Below, one piece after another: positions 1 to 9,399 of a stretch of DNA of 64,000 bases. Source of the DNA: Kribbella soli. GTDB taxonomy: Bacteria; Actinomycetota; Actinomycetes; Propionibacteriales; Kribbellaceae. The DNA is taken from NCBI RefSeq assembly GCF_004331345.1, contig NZ_SJJZ01000001.1, forward strand, positions 2,418,001 through 2,482,000. Direction: 5' to 3'. The position numbers were made by a program, and so were the translations under genes. Position 1 is the first letter of the stretch. Each line of letters opens with the position of its first letter. Under the pieces are notes generated by a model, which saw nothing but the letters and a program-made list of their open reading frames with translations, was not told where the DNA came from and searched no databases.

Positions 1-43
1 CTGACGCGGTCGATCGGCTGGAGAGGAACTAGGCTGCGGTGCT

Positions 44-841
44 GTGCCCGATGAAGACCAGTCCCCCGAACCGTTCGAGCGTGCCGTCGCCTGCGTGATC
101 CCGGCGAAGGACGAGGCCGACCGGATCGCGGCGACCGTCGACGCGGTGCACAAGATCATCGGCGTCGACCTGGTCGTGGTCGTCGACGACGGCTCCACGG
201 ACGGTACGACGGAAGCGGCCGAGCGGGCCGGTGCGGTCGTCGTACGGCACGAGCGCAACCGCGGGAAGGCTGCCGCGATGGAGACCGGCGCGGCCGCCGT
301 CGCGGAGCGGGACGGCGCCAGGCCGCGGCACCTGCTGTTCCTCGACGCCGACCTGACCGACACTGCGTCCGGAGCGGGTCCGCTGATCGAGCCGGTGCAG
401 ACCGGCCGCGCGGACATGACCATCGGGACGTTGCCGGCGCAGATCCGGGCCGACGGGTCGAAGGCCGGCGGGCACGGGTTCGTGGTCCGGCTGGCGCGGG
501 CCGGGATCCAGGAGGCGACCGGCTGGGCGCCGGAGCAGCCGTTGTCCGGGCAGCGCTGCATCACTCGGGCCGCGTTCGACTCCGCCGTACCGCTGGCTGC
601 CGGGTTCGGTGTCGAGACCGCGTTGACGATCGACCTGGGCCGGAAGGGTTTCCGGATCCTGGAGGTGCCGATCGAGGTCCGGCACCGCGCGACCGGGACG
701 GATCTTCGCGGTCAGCTGCACCGCGCGAAGCAGTACCTGCACGTCCGGCGTGCGCTCGCCGCTCGCAGTGCGCTGCCCGCGGACGGTGGTGGGCCGTCGC
801 TGCGCAGTCTTTTTCCGCGGAGACTGCGCAATGAGCACTGA
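44..841 (+). CDS. Family 2 glycosyltransferase
   Basis: This 265-residue protein has a GT-A fold. The nucleotide-sugar motif VVDDGSTDG lies at about residues 46-54 and a metal-binding DAD in FLDADL at 101-103, so it should transfer a sugar from a nucleotide donor to a polyprenyl-phosphate or other acceptor on the cytoplasmic face. The end of the protein lacks the long hydrophobic tail of classical DPM synthases with membrane anchors. The GTG start was chosen because a TAGGCT box at 30-35 sits 8 nt upstream, giving a leaderless mRNA. The stop overlaps the next gene by 11 nt, so the two glycosyltransferases are probably co-translated and act on one cell-envelope glycan. The donor and acceptor cannot be told from sequence. 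Confidence 0.85.
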   Translation: MPDEDQSPEPFERAVACVIPAKDEADRIAATVDAVHKIIGVDLVVVVDDGSTDGTTEAAERAGAVVVRHERNRGKAAAMETGAAAVAERDGARPRHLLFLDADLTDTASGAGPLIEPVQTGRADMTIGTLPAQIRADGSKAGGHGFVVRLARAGIQEATGWAPEQPLSGQRCITRAAFDSAVPLAAGFGVETALTIDLGRKGFRILEVPIEVRHRATGTDLRGQLHRAKQYLHVRRALAARSALPADGGGPSLRSLFPRRLRNEH

Positions 842-2369
842 GCTGGGCCTGAAGTACGGCCGTTGGGCTGTCGCTCTCTATCTGGCCTGTACGGCGCTGA
901 TCGTCGCGGTCGGTCTACTCGGTCCGTCCGTGGTCGTGCTGACCCTGACGAACAGGCATGCGTGGCTCCCGTCGTACTGGTTCGACACCAAGCCGAACGA
1001 CTGGCTGGTGTCGGTGATGATCTACGTCGCGATCGCGCTCGGCGGGTACGGCGTTTTCCTTGCCACCAAGGCGTTGAAGCACGGCTGGGCGCCGCGCGTC
1101 GACCGATTGATTGCCTTGGGCATCGGTACGACGGCGGCGGTCACGCTGGTCCCGCCGATGGCGTCCGGGGACGTGCTGATCTACGCGGCGTACGGGCGGA
1201 TCATGGCGCTCGGCGGCGACCCGTACACGGCGTCGCCGGCGGACACCATCCGGCTCGGGTACGACCCGGTGATCACCGCGACCGAGCGTCCGTGGCAGGG
1301 CGCGCGCAGCGTCTACGGGCCGATCGCGACCTGGATCCAGTGGCTGTCCTCGGTGATCGGTGGGAACTCCGCGCAGCTCACCGTGTGGATGCTGCAGTTG
1401 TCGGTCGCGATCGGCCTGGTCGTCACCGGGTTGCTGCTGGTCAAGCTGGTCGGCAAGGACCTGCCGGCCAAGCGGCGCGTGATCATGCTCAGCCTCGCCA
1501 ACCCGCTGCTGCTGTGGTCGGTGCTGGCCGGTGCGCACAACGACGCGATCGCGGTGATGTTCGCGGTGATCGCGCTGGTGCTGTTCCGGCGGCACGTGTT
1601 CCTGGCCGGCATCCTGATCGGCGTCGCGGGCTGTACGAAGCTGTCGATCGGCCTGGTCGGCGTGGCGATGCTGTGGGCGCTGCGCGCCGACCGTCGTAGG
1701 TGCCTGTACTTCTGCGGTGGCGGCGCGATCGCGATGGGCGGTCTGTACGCGATCGTCGGGCTGCAGGCGTTCCAGCAGGCGCGGTCGCAGACGTCGTTCA
1801 TCTCCACCGGCACGCCGCACAAGGTGCTGCTGAGCTTCTTCACCCTGTTCCTGCCGAACGGTCTGGTGCGGACCGTCCTGGCGATCCTCGCCTGGGTCGG
1901 CCTGATCGTGGTCGCGATCCTGCTGACGCAGGTGCTGCCGAAGTCGTTGGTGCCGCAAACGCATCCGGACGACCCGACGCCGGCCGCGATCCGGTACACC
2001 GCGATCTACGCGATCGCCTGGGTGCTGACCGCGATGTACTCGCTGCCCTGGTACGACGTGATCGCCTGGGCCGCCCTCGCCGCGGTCGCCGCGTCGAAGG
2101 TCGACGGCCTGATGGTCGTCCGTACGACGATGCTCGCGATCGCGTACGTCCCCGGGCGGGACCCGCACGCGCGCCAGGTCGCCTCGAGCCTGTCGGACTC
2201 CCTGGAGTTCTTCAGCGCGCGCCTCCGCGACACCATCTGCCCGGCGATCGAGCTGGCCGTCCTGATCGGCCTGATCGTCTGGGCCCGCCGCAACGGCGCC
2301 CAGTGGTGGCCGTACGACTGGCCCCGCCGCAAACAGAAGGCTGTCGCGGAGAACGCCGAAGCGCGCTAA
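831..2369 (+). CDS. GT-C membrane mannosyltransferase, MptB/GT87-like
   Basis: A 512-residue polytopic membrane protein with about 12 hydrophobic segments. It carries the pattern of polyprenol-phosphomannose-dependent alpha-1,6-mannosyltransferases: a loop around residues 112-133 ending in GGDPYT, and NPLLLWSVLAGAHND at 224-238. Members of this family use a lipid-linked mannose donor to extend mannans or lipoglycans on the outer face of the membrane. The ATG at 831 was chosen; an upstream in-frame extension would run through the preceding gene. The 11-nt overlap with the GT2 gene suggests that the first enzyme makes the lipid-linked donor and this one uses it, which is inference. The 3' end overlaps convergent larC by 4 nt. 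Confidence 0.8.
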   Translation: MSTELGLKYGRWAVALYLACTALIVAVGLLGPSVVVLTLTNRHAWLPSYWFDTKPNDWLVSVMIYVAIALGGYGVFLATKALKHGWAPRVDRLIALGIGTTAAVTLVPPMASGDVLIYAAYGRIMALGGDPYTASPADTIRLGYDPVITATERPWQGARSVYGPIATWIQWLSSVIGGNSAQLTVWMLQLSVAIGLVVTGLLLVKLVGKDLPAKRRVIMLSLANPLLLWSVLAGAHNDAIAVMFAVIALVLFRRHVFLAGILIGVAGCTKLSIGLVGVAMLWALRADRRRCLYFCGGGAIAMGGLYAIVGLQAFQQARSQTSFISTGTPHKVLLSFFTLFLPNGLVRTVLAILAWVGLIVVAILLTQVLPKSLVPQTHPDDPTPAAIRYTAIYAIAWVLTAMYSLPWYDVIAWAALAAVAASKVDGLMVVRTTMLAIAYVPGRDPHARQVASSLSDSLEFFSARLRDTICPAIELAVLIGLIVWARRNGAQWWPYDWPRRKQKAVAENAEAR

Positions 2370-3634
2370 CTCCAGAGGTCGTGGCCGGCTGCGATCGCCT
2401 TGGCGAGGATCGACTTCACCGGCTTCTTCAGGACGTTCGCGGCCGCGGCCACGTCGTCGTACTCCGGCTGCACGTTGATCACCTGACCGCCGTACCGGGC
2501 GATCTTCACGTGGATCGACTGGCCCTCGACGTCGACGGTCGCGAACTCGCGGTCCGCGGCGTGCTTGCGGATCCCGAACTCACGCAGTCCGATCGCCGAT
2601 GTCTCGGACAGGATCACTGCCCGGACCGTCTCGGCGTTCGCGCTGCCGACCAGGACCGACAGCGTGTGCGCCGGACGGCCCTTCTTCATCAGGATCGGGG
2701 TCAGCCACGCGTCGGCGGCGCCGGCCTCCATCAGCCGGGCCAGGACCTGCGGCCAGATCCGCGGGTCGAGGTCGTCGACGTTGGTCTCGTAGACGAGCTC
2801 GGTGGCCAATTCGTCGGCTGACGCACCGATCACCACGCGCAGGATGTTCGGCACCTCGACCGGGTCCCGGCCACCCGCTCCGACGCCGGTCTGCTCGATC
2901 CGCATCGGCGGCATCGGGCCGAACTCGTCCGCCAGGGTCGCCAGCAGGGCCGCGCCGGTCGGTGTCGTCATCTCGTACGGCGCCGGACCGCCGGTCACCG
3001 GTGCTTCGGCCTCGGACACCAGATGAAGGACCGCGGGACCCGGGATCGGGATGCCGCCGTGCTGACCGCGCACCTGACTCCCGCCGCCCAGCACGATCGT
3101 CGAGACGACGATGTGATCGAGGTCGAGGGAGACGGACGCGGCGGCGACGCCGACGATGTCCGCGATCGCGTCCAGTGCGCCGACTTCGTGGAAGTGCACG
3201 GTGTCCGGCTCCACCCCGTGAGCGGCAGCCTCCGCGCGGGCAAGACGCCCGAAAGTATCCAGCGCCCGCGCCCGAACCGCGTCGTCGAGCCGAGCCTCCT
3301 CGAGCAGCCGCCGAACCTCAGCCCAAGCCCGAGTCGGCCCATGCCCTCCGCCGCCACTGTGACCGTGACCGTGTCCGGCGTCCTCGTGACCGTGCCCATG
3401 CCCGTGTCCGGCGTCCGGGATGTTTTCCGGGTGGAGCTCGCCGTTGACCTTGACGCTGGCTTTGGTGGCGGCGATCTGATGACGAGCGGTCTGGGCGACG
3501 CTGACGGACAACGACGGGTCCACAGCAGCGACAGCCGCGTTCACCGCGTTCAGGTCGGCACCTGCCGACAGAAAAGCGCCCAGGAGCATGTCACCGGAGG
3601 CGCCGGCAGAGCAGTCGATCCAAGCGACTCTCAT
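2366..3634 (-). CDS. larC: Nickel-pincer cofactor biosynthesis protein LarC
   Basis: This 422-residue protein matches LarC (DUF111), the CTP-dependent cyclometallase that inserts nickel into pyridinium-3,5-bisthiocarboxylic acid mononucleotide to make the cofactor of lactate racemase and related enzymes. The N-terminus (WIDCSAGASGDM) is typical. A stretch rich in His and Gly at about residues 75-99 is the expected nickel-handling region. It is one continuous frame; Lactobacillus LarC instead needs a ribosomal frameshift. The start was set at the ATG behind AGGAGGCCTG, and this ATG overlaps the larB stop (TGATG), so the pair is translationally coupled. No LarA or LarE gene is in the window. 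Confidence 0.9.
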   Translation of the reverse strand: MRVAWIDCSAGASGDMLLGAFLSAGADLNAVNAAVAAVDPSLSVSVAQTARHQIAATKASVKVNGELHPENIPDAGHGHGHGHEDAGHGHGHSGGGGHGPTRAWAEVRRLLEEARLDDAVRARALDTFGRLARAEAAAHGVEPDTVHFHEVGALDAIADIVGVAAASVSLDLDHIVVSTIVLGGGSQVRGQHGGIPIPGPAVLHLVSEAEAPVTGGPAPYEMTTPTGAALLATLADEFGPMPPMRIEQTGVGAGGRDPVEVPNILRVVIGASADELATELVYETNVDDLDPRIWPQVLARLMEAGAADAWLTPILMKKGRPAHTLSVLVGSANAETVRAVILSETSAIGLREFGIRKHAADREFATVDVEGQSIHVKIARYGGQVINVQPEYDDVAAAANVLKKPVKSILAKAIAAGHDLWS

Positions 3635-4350
3635 CAGGCCTCCTTCGTCTCGCGAGGAGTCGACTGGCGCGCGACGCGTGCCGCGAACACTCCGGCCCCG
3701 AACCCGTTGTCGATGTTCACAACCGTCACCCCAGGCGCGCACGAGTTCAGCATTCCGAGGAGCGCAGCCAGTCCACCGAACGAGGCGCCGTACCCAACTG
3801 ACGTCGGCACCGCCACCAGCGGCACCCCGACCAGCCCGCCGACAACGCTCGGCAGCGCGCCCTCCATCCCCGCAACCACGATCAGGCAGTCCGCCGCGTC
3901 GAGCCGCTCCCGCTCCCCGAGGATCCGGTGCAGCCCGGCGACGCCCACGTCCGTGATGACATCCACCCCGGCCCCGAACACGCGAGCCGTGGTCGCCGCC
4001 TCAGCAGCCACCGGAGCGTCCGACGTACCGGCCGCCACGACAGCGACAGTTCCCCGCTGTGCCGGCGGTTCGCCGAGCACCGCCGTACGGCCGACCGGGT
4101 CCACCACGGTGTCCGGCAGCGCCGCGGTCACCGCCGCCTGGGCCTCGTCCGTCAACCGGGTCGCCAGTACGGCGTGACCGGGATGGGTGGCGTGCAGGGT
4201 CCGCAGCAGTTCCACGACCTGAGACGGCGTCTTGCCCGCGCCGTAGACGACTTCGGCGTCCCCGGTGCGCTCCAGCCGGTCGGTGTCGAGGCGCGCGTAG
4301 CCGAGGTCGTGGACGCCCGGTTGTGGGCCCTGATCAGGCAAATGTGTCAC
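3634..4350 (-). CDS. larB: Pyridinium-3,5-biscarboxylic acid mononucleotide synthase LarB
   Basis: A 238-residue protein of the LarB family, which resembles the PurE fold. LarB carboxylates and hydrolyses nicotinic acid adenine dinucleotide, the first step of the nickel-pincer cofactor. Visible family features are the N-terminal DLGYARLDTDR segment, the glycine-rich VVAAGTSDAPVAAEA strand-loop, and the C-terminal NIDNGFGAGV. The GTG start has no Shine-Dalgarno; instead TAGATT (reverse strand, 4357-4362) sits 6 nt upstream, which fits a leaderless transcript. It runs straight into larC with a 1-nt overlap. Confidence 0.9.
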   Translation of the reverse strand: MTHLPDQGPQPGVHDLGYARLDTDRLERTGDAEVVYGAGKTPSQVVELLRTLHATHPGHAVLATRLTDEAQAAVTAALPDTVVDPVGRTAVLGEPPAQRGTVAVVAAGTSDAPVAAEAATTARVFGAGVDVITDVGVAGLHRILGERERLDAADCLIVVAGMEGALPSVVGGLVGVPLVAVPTSVGYGASFGGLAALLGMLNSCAPGVTVVNIDNGFGAGVFAARVARQSTPRETKEA

Positions 4351-4463
4351 GCCGTGAATCTACGTTGCCCCGGCCCGAGGTACCGCATCCGTCCTCGACC
4401 ATGCACGCTGTGCGATCACCTGAACACTCAGGCACAACACTCGATGCCTTAGGCTCTCGTGCT

Positions 4464-4943
4464 GTGTCTTCGACGTTAGCCGGTGCCTTCGGGGTCGCCG
4501 CCCTCTTCGTGGCGGTGCTTGCCCTGGTGTTCGCGATCCAGGCCCTCCGGGCCCGGACGGTCTCGTCGGACCACGGCTCACCGACCGCACTCCCCCAGCC
4601 GGAACCACAACCGGCCCAGCCGGAGGCCAAACCCGGCACCGTGAAGTCGGAGCTGCGCAAGCTCGGCAAGGACCTCGAAGTCACCCGCGGCGAACTGAAG
4701 GAAACCCTCCAGCACCTGGCCGTCGTCCGGTACGACGCCTTCGGCGAAACCGGCGGCAAGCTCTCCTGGTCGATGGCGATCCTCGACGACAACGGCGACG
4801 GCGTCGTCCTGACCTCGATCAACAGCCGCGCCGACGCCCGCACCTACGCCAAGGAAATCAAGTCCTTCACCAGCGAGTCCAAACTCTCCCCAGAAGAGGA
4901 AGAGGCCCTGGAAACCCTCCGCAAGGAGTCAGAGCAGCCCTAG
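4464..4943 (+). CDS. DUF4446 family membrane-anchored protein
   Basis: A 159-residue protein with one N-terminal hydrophobic segment (about residues 8-28), a Pro/Gln-rich linker, a predicted coiled coil (about 60-90), and a DUF4446 core with WSMAILDDNGDGVVLTS near 105-122. Function is unknown; members are small membrane-anchored proteins common in Gram-positive bacteria. The GTG at 4464 was preferred to longer in-frame starts because a TAGGCT box at 4450-4455 lies 8 nt upstream and because the membrane segment then begins at residue 8. This is the same box and spacing as at the first gene of the window. It ends 4 nt before the convergent PAP2-kinase gene. Confidence 0.75.
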   Translation: MSSTLAGAFGVAALFVAVLALVFAIQALRARTVSSDHGSPTALPQPEPQPAQPEAKPGTVKSELRKLGKDLEVTRGELKETLQHLAVVRYDAFGETGGKLSWSMAILDDNGDGVVLTSINSRADARTYAKEIKSFTSESKLSPEEEEALETLRKESEQP

Positions 4944-4947
4944 GGTC

Positions 4948-6540
4948 CTAGCGGCGTTTGGGGACTCGGGCGGTCAGGGCGCCGGGTTCTATTTCGGTGG
5001 AGAGGGAGCGGCCGGGGCCGATCGGGTCGCCGTCGAGTTGGCGTTGGACGTCCACGGCGGCGACGAGCTCGACCTTGCGGCCGGTGAAGCGTTCCAGGTA
5101 CATGTCGGTGCGGTTGGTGCGGGTCAGCAGCCGCCAGACGACGATCGGCCACTGGGTCACCCGCCGCGGCGCGATCACCACGACGTCCAGCAGCCCGTCG
5201 TCGGGGCGGGCGTCGGGCAGCAGGGGGATGTTGGCCTGCAGCATGCCGACGTTGCCGATCACGACCGTGCGGACGCGGCGTTCGATCGTCTCGGCGTCGT
5301 CGATGGTGATCTGGACGCGTACCGACGGGTGGTTGATGTTCTTCGCCGCCGACACCAGGTACGCGGTCCAGCCGATCTGCTTCTTCAGGTGCGGCGGGGC
5401 GTCGGACATGATCGCGGCGTCCAGCCCGAGCCCGGCCATCACCGCGAACCGGTCGGTGTCGAGCTCGTCACCGTGGACCCGGACCAGGTCGATCCGCCGG
5501 TCGCGTCCTTCGAGGATCCGCTCCAGCGCGTCGTCCAGGTCGAGCGGGATGTGCAGGTTGCGCGCCAGCAGGTTCCCGGTGCCGGCCGGGATCACGCCGA
5601 CCGGAATCCCGGTGTGCGCGAGCGCCGAGCACACGACCCGGACCGTACCGTCGCCGCCCGCGACCAGCACCAGGTCGGACTCGTTCTCGATCGCCAGCTT
5701 CGCCATCGCGTTCCCGGCGTCGTCCACGCGGGTCTCCAGCCAGAGCGGATCGTCGTACCCACGGACCGCGAGTGCCCGGGTCACCTTCCTCCGGAACGCC
5801 ACGCCGTCGCCGACCTTGATCGGATTCACGATGACCGACGCCCGTGGCGGAGCCGTCGTACCGTCGTCGTCCGACGGGGTACGCCGACGGCGCCGCCGCA
5901 GCCCCGGCCGGAGGCCGAAACCAATCGACGTCGCGGTCAGGATCGCCAGCCCGAGCGCCCAGCCGCCGAGTATGTCGGACACGTACTCGACGTTCAGCGC
6001 GATCCGGTCGGCCGACGCGATCCACACCACCGCGAGCACCGGCAGCAGCACCAGCAGCCGGAACCGCCGCCGCCAGCCCCGCACCGACGGCAGTACGACG
6101 CCGAGCGCGCCGGCCATCACGAACGCGGCCGTCGCGTGACCGGACACGTACGAGAACCCGCTGTTCTCGACCAGCATCAGCGCCGGCGGCTCCCGCTCGA
6201 AGATCGCCTTGACCGCCTGCACCAGGCCCAGCTCGGCGGCGGCGGACGTGATCAGCCAGATGGTCAGCAGCCGCGCCCGGCGATGCCACAGGTACGCCGC
6301 GACAACCAGGATCACCGCCCGCGACGTCCACGGCAGCACGACCGCCCCGACGACCTGCCAGAAGTCGACGACACTCTCGTGGGCGGCGCCGTACGACGCG
6401 GCACGCGCGGCGACCGACTGGTCCCAGCGAGCCAGCGGCGGCCACTCCCCGAACACGAGCACCGTGATCACCGTGAACGGCAACGCACCCAGCACGACCG
6501 TGAGCACACGTCCGATCGGAGTGGGTGGGTGGTGGTTCAT
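4948..6540 (-). CDS. PAP2 membrane domain fused to diacylglycerol-kinase domain
   Basis: This 530-residue protein has two parts. Residues 10-205 are a six-helix PAP2-like membrane domain with SGH at 133-135. Residues 234-530 are a DAGK/sphingosine-kinase-type catalytic domain with GGDGT at 295-299 and GTGNLLARN at 320-328. The kinase part should phosphorylate a lipid such as diacylglycerol or undecaprenol at the membrane. The PAP2 part looks degenerate: K111 is present, but the usual Arg-Pro of motif 1 reads Pro-Pro, and the catalytic His of motif 3 (VHYPSD in typical members) reads VEYVSD with Glu185. The ATG at 6540 follows a GGGGGA about 13 nt upstream. It is divergent from serS. Confidence 0.85.
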   Translation of the reverse strand: MNHHPPTPIGRVLTVVLGALPFTVITVLVFGEWPPLARWDQSVAARAASYGAAHESVVDFWQVVGAVVLPWTSRAVILVVAAYLWHRRARLLTIWLITSAAAELGLVQAVKAIFEREPPALMLVENSGFSYVSGHATAAFVMAGALGVVLPSVRGWRRRFRLLVLLPVLAVVWIASADRIALNVEYVSDILGGWALGLAILTATSIGFGLRPGLRRRRRRTPSDDDGTTAPPRASVIVNPIKVGDGVAFRRKVTRALAVRGYDDPLWLETRVDDAGNAMAKLAIENESDLVLVAGGDGTVRVVCSALAHTGIPVGVIPAGTGNLLARNLHIPLDLDDALERILEGRDRRIDLVRVHGDELDTDRFAVMAGLGLDAAIMSDAPPHLKKQIGWTAYLVSAAKNINHPSVRVQITIDDAETIERRVRTVVIGNVGMLQANIPLLPDARPDDGLLDVVVIAPRRVTQWPIVVWRLLTRTNRTDMYLERFTGRKVELVAAVDVQRQLDGDPIGPGRSLSTEIEPGALTARVPKRR

Positions 6541-6634
6541 GGCCCGCTCAGATCCCCCTAGATGGTCACGTGTACCTAGACCATCATCCCGAATAGACTT
6601 CGCCGGTTCTGACACGCCCCGATACCCTCAGGGT

Positions 6635-7909
6635 GTGATTGACGCGAAACTGCTCCGTGAGACCCCTGATGTCGTGCGCGCCGCCCTGACCAAGCGTGGC
6701 GAGAGTACGGACCTGGTCGACCAGATCCTGGTCGCCGACGGGGAGCGTCGATCGTCCATCTCCGCCTTCGAGGCGCTCCGGGCCGAGCAGAAGTCGCTCG
6801 GCAAGCAGGTCGCCCAGGCCAAGGGCGACGAGCGCACCGCGCTGCTGGAGCGCACCAAGACGCTGGCCGCCGAGGTGAAGGCCAACGAGGCCGCCGCGAA
6901 CGACGCCGGCCGCCGCTTCGACGAGCTCGCCGCCGCCCTGCCGAACCTGGTCTCCGACGAGGCCCCGGTCGGCGGCGAGGACGACTTCGTCGTGGTGGAG
7001 GAGGTCGGCAAGCCGCGCGACTTCGCTGCCGAGGGCTTCGAGCCCCGCGACCACCTGGCGCTGGGCGAGCTGCTCGGCGCGATCGACATGGAACGCGGCG
7101 CGAAGATCAGCGGATCCCGGTTCTACTTCCTCAAGGGCGTCGGGATGCTGCTCCAGCTCGGCATGCTCCAGCTGGCCGTCCAGCAGGCGGTGGAGAACGG
7201 CTTCACCCCGATGATCACGCCGACGCTGGTCAAGCCCGAGGTGATGGGCGGCACCGGCTACCTGTCGGCGCACGACGACGTCTACCGGCTCGAGGACCCC
7301 GAGCTGTACCTGACCGGTACGTCGGAGGTCGCACTGGCCGGCTACCACATGGACGAGATCCTCGACCTGTCCAATGGCCCCGTCCGCTACGCGGGCTGGT
7401 CGTCCTGCTACCGCAAGGAAGCCGGCTCGCACGGGAAGGACACCCGCGGGATCATCCGTGTCCACCAGTTCGACAAGGTCGAGATGTTCTCCTACTGCAG
7501 CCTGGAGGAGGCCGCCGCGGAGCACCTGCGGCTGCTGGCCTGGGAGAAGGAGATGCTCGACAAGATGGAGCTGAGCTACCGGGTGATCGACACCGCGACC
7601 GGTGACCTGGGCGTCTCGGCGTACCGGAAGTTCGACTGCGAGGCGTGGGTGCCGACGCAGGGCCGGTACCGCGAGCTGACCTCGACGTCGAACTGCACGG
7701 ACTTCCAGGCCCGCCGCCTGAACATCCGGCACCGGGACGCCGACGGCAAGACGCAGCCGGTCGCGACGCTGAACGGAACGCTGGCGACCACCCGCTGGAT
7801 CGTCGCGATCCTGGAGACGCACCAGCTGGCCGACGGCTCGGTCCGGGTACCGACCGCGCTGCAGCCGTACGTCGGCGGCCGCGAGGTCCTCGAACCGGTG
7901 GCCAAATGA
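6635..7909 (+). CDS. serS: Seryl-tRNA synthetase
   Basis: A 424-residue class II aminoacyl-tRNA synthetase, full length for the family. The first ~110 residues form the helical tRNA-binding arm rich in Lys, Glu and Ala. Class II motif 2 is seen as [15 protein letters not shown] and motif 3 around [12 protein letters not shown]. It charges tRNA-Ser with serine in the cytoplasm; a tRNA-Ser(UGA) gene lies at 28.2 kb. The GTG start is behind TACCCT (6623-6628) with a 6-nt gap and no Shine-Dalgarno, so the message is probably leaderless. The stop overlaps the start of the HAD phosphatase gene (ATGA). Confidence 0.97.
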   Translation: MIDAKLLRETPDVVRAALTKRGESTDLVDQILVADGERRSSISAFEALRAEQKSLGKQVAQAKGDERTALLERTKTLAAEVKANEAAANDAGRRFDELAAALPNLVSDEAPVGGEDDFVVVEEVGKPRDFAAEGFEPRDHLALGELLGAIDMERGAKISGSRFYFLKGVGMLLQLGMLQLAVQQAVENGFTPMITPTLVKPEVMGGTGYLSAHDDVYRLEDPELYLTGTSEVALAGYHMDEILDLSNGPVRYAGWSSCYRKEAGSHGKDTRGIIRVHQFDKVEMFSYCSLEEAAAEHLRLLAWEKEMLDKMELSYRVIDTATGDLGVSAYRKFDCEAWVPTQGRYRELTSTSNCTDFQARRLNIRHRDADGKTQPVATLNGTLATTRWIVAILETHQLADGSVRVPTALQPYVGGREVLEPVAK

Positions 7910-8700
7910 CGGACGGACCACGGCCGACGGCCGTTGCCCTGGACATCGATGGCACGCTCATCGACCACGACGAGGGGATGTCGCCCGCAGTCGTCGACGC
8001 GGTTCGACGTACCGCAGCGCAGGTGCCCGTGATCCTGGCCACCGGCCGGGCCTGGTCGACCACCAGGCCGGTGGCCGAGCGGCTCGGCCTCCGGTCCGGC
8101 GGATTCGTTGTCTGCAGCAACGGTGCGCGCACGCTGCGCTACCCGGACGGCGAAGTCGTCGACGAGCGGACCTTCGACCCGTCGACGGTGATCACATCGG
8201 TGCGCAGGTACGCGCCCAACGCGCGGATGGCGGTCGAGGACCAGGACGGCAGCTACCTGGTCACCGCGCCGTTCCCGGACGGCGACCTCGGCGCGGACGC
8301 GCGGATCCGGGTGGTCGGCGACGACGAGCTCGCACCGCAACCCGTGACCCGCTTGATCATCCGGGACCCGGACCAGTCCGAGAGCGATTTCGTCCACCTG
8401 GCGGAACGCCTCGGCCTGCACGGTGTCAGCTATTTCGTGGGCTGGACCGCATGGCTGGACATCGCGCCCGAGGGTGTGGACAAGTCGACCGGCCTGAAGG
8501 TCGCGCTCGCACAGCACGACCTGGACCCGGCCGGCCTGCTGGCGATCGGTGACGGACGCAACGACATCGAGATGCTCACCTACGCGGGTCTCGGCATCGC
8601 GATGGACTCCGCCCCGGACGAGGTCAAGGTCGCCGCCGACGAGGTCACCAAGTCCGTCCAGGACGACGGCGTCGCCGCCGTACTCAACCGCTGGTTCTGA
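7906..8700 (+). CDS. HAD-IIB (Cof-type) phosphatase
   Basis: A 264-residue member of the haloacid dehalogenase superfamily, subclass IIB. The nucleophile motif is LDIDGTLID near residues 10-18, and the metal-binding motif is GDGRNDIEM near the C-terminus. These enzymes dephosphorylate sugar phosphates, nucleotides or cofactors; the substrate here is unknown. The start overlaps the serS stop by 4 nt (ATGA), so it is translationally coupled to serS. That arrangement suggests a housekeeping or repair role, but this is only inference. Two strong terminators follow. Confidence 0.88.
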   Translation: MTDGPRPTAVALDIDGTLIDHDEGMSPAVVDAVRRTAAQVPVILATGRAWSTTRPVAERLGLRSGGFVVCSNGARTLRYPDGEVVDERTFDPSTVITSVRRYAPNARMAVEDQDGSYLVTAPFPDGDLGADARIRVVGDDELAPQPVTRLIIRDPDQSESDFVHLAERLGLHGVSYFVGWTAWLDIAPEGVDKSTGLKVALAQHDLDPAGLLAIGDGRNDIEMLTYAGLGIAMDSAPDEVKVAADEVTKSVQDDGVAAVLNRWF

Positions 8701-8703
8701 GGC

Positions 8704-8732
8704 AAGCCCTTTCGGTCAGAACCGAAAGGCTT
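8704..8732. terminator. Intrinsic terminator hairpin 1 after serS-HAD
   Basis: The arms AAGCCCTTTCGGT and ACCGAAAGGCTT pair over 12 bp with one bulged C and a 4-nt loop, starting 3 nt after the HAD stop codon. The site is placed to end serS-HAD transcripts. No clear U-run follows, as is common in actinomycetes. Confidence 0.75.
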
Positions 8733-8759
8733 GACAACTGGATTGCTCGAGGCAAGCGA

Positions 8760-8799
8760 AAGGCCCGGACGCCCTGTAATTACAGGGCGTCCGGGCCTT
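8760..8799. terminator. 40-nt perfect palindrome, probable bidirectional terminator
   Basis: Bases 8760-8779 are the exact reverse complement of 8780-8799, with no unpaired base at the centre. It would fold as an 18-bp GC-rich stem with a 4-nt loop. It lies between the convergent HAD and Wbl-like genes and can serve both. It is the second hairpin within 100 bp. Confidence 0.85.
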
Positions 8800-8844
8800 C
8801 GATCGTTCAGTCTCCGATAGTCCGCTGGCGGGCCGAGTATCGGA

Positions 8845-9399
8845 TCAGGCCACTCGGCTGCTACCGGTGCGGCGTGGCTGGTGCTGCTGGTCGACGACGG
8901 TGTCGAACGCGTCCAGCACGGCGCCGACCTCGGGCCGCGGCCGCGGCGTCTTGGCTGCCGGGCTCTGGCCGCGACGGGCCCGCCGCAGGTGCCGCTTGAC
9001 CGTCGACAGCGAGCAACCCAGCCGCATGGCCAGGGACTCCAGGCTGTCGTTCGGGTACTGCGTGCGCAGCCGCAGAACTTCTTCGTGGCTGACCGGACGG
9101 CGGGTGCCCCGCGCGCCGGCAAGCTGGTCGAAGTCGTCCGCCTGCACCTCGACGTCGAGCAGGTTGCGGATCGAACGCCGTTGTACAGCAGTGGTTCCGG
9201 CGACGAAGCCGCTCACGTCGTGCTCGGCGACGGCGCTGTACAGGCAGTCCGTGAAGAGCGGGCACGACGCGCAGAGCGTCTTGGCCTCGCGGACAAGCTG
9301 CTCGTACCGCTCCCTGGTACGACGGGTTGCGGACGCCGGCGGCGGCTCTTCCATCAGGCGGTGCTGAAAGATGTCGGAACGAGCGATGCAGCCGGTCAT
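8845..9399 (-). CDS. Wbl-like [4Fe-4S] protein with C-terminal helix-turn-helix
   Basis: A 184-residue protein. The N-terminal part has the WhiB-type cysteine set C4, C43, C46 and C52 (C-x2-C-x5-C for the last three), expected to hold a [4Fe-4S] cluster. The GVWGG turn that binds the sigma factor in classical Wbl proteins is replaced by GFVAGTT at about 64-70. The C-terminal half (about 100-145) has a helix-turn-helix of the sigma region 4/homeodomain-like type, including SLESLAMRLGCSLSTVKRHL, so it may bind DNA by itself. The ATG at 9399 was chosen for its strong GGGAGGGAG ribosome-binding site 4 nt upstream. Its target is unknown; it is transcribed away from the largest gene-free stretch in the window. 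Confidence 0.75.
   Translation of the reverse strand: MTGCIARSDIFQHRLMEEPPPASATRRTRERYEQLVREAKTLCASCPLFTDCLYSAVAEHDVSGFVAGTTAVQRRSIRNLLDVEVQADDFDQLAGARGTRRPVSHEEVLRLRTQYPNDSLESLAMRLGCSLSTVKRHLRRARRGQSPAAKTPRPRPEVGAVLDAFDTVVDQQHQPRRTGSSRVA

Noticed and set aside
915..2168. Long open frame opposite the MptB-like gene
   Set aside because: It is a GC-rich shadow: Arg/Asp/Gln-rich, no domain, no ribosome-binding site, and fully inside a clear membrane protein gene. The same holds for long antisense frames at 12675-14303 and 56893-58653.
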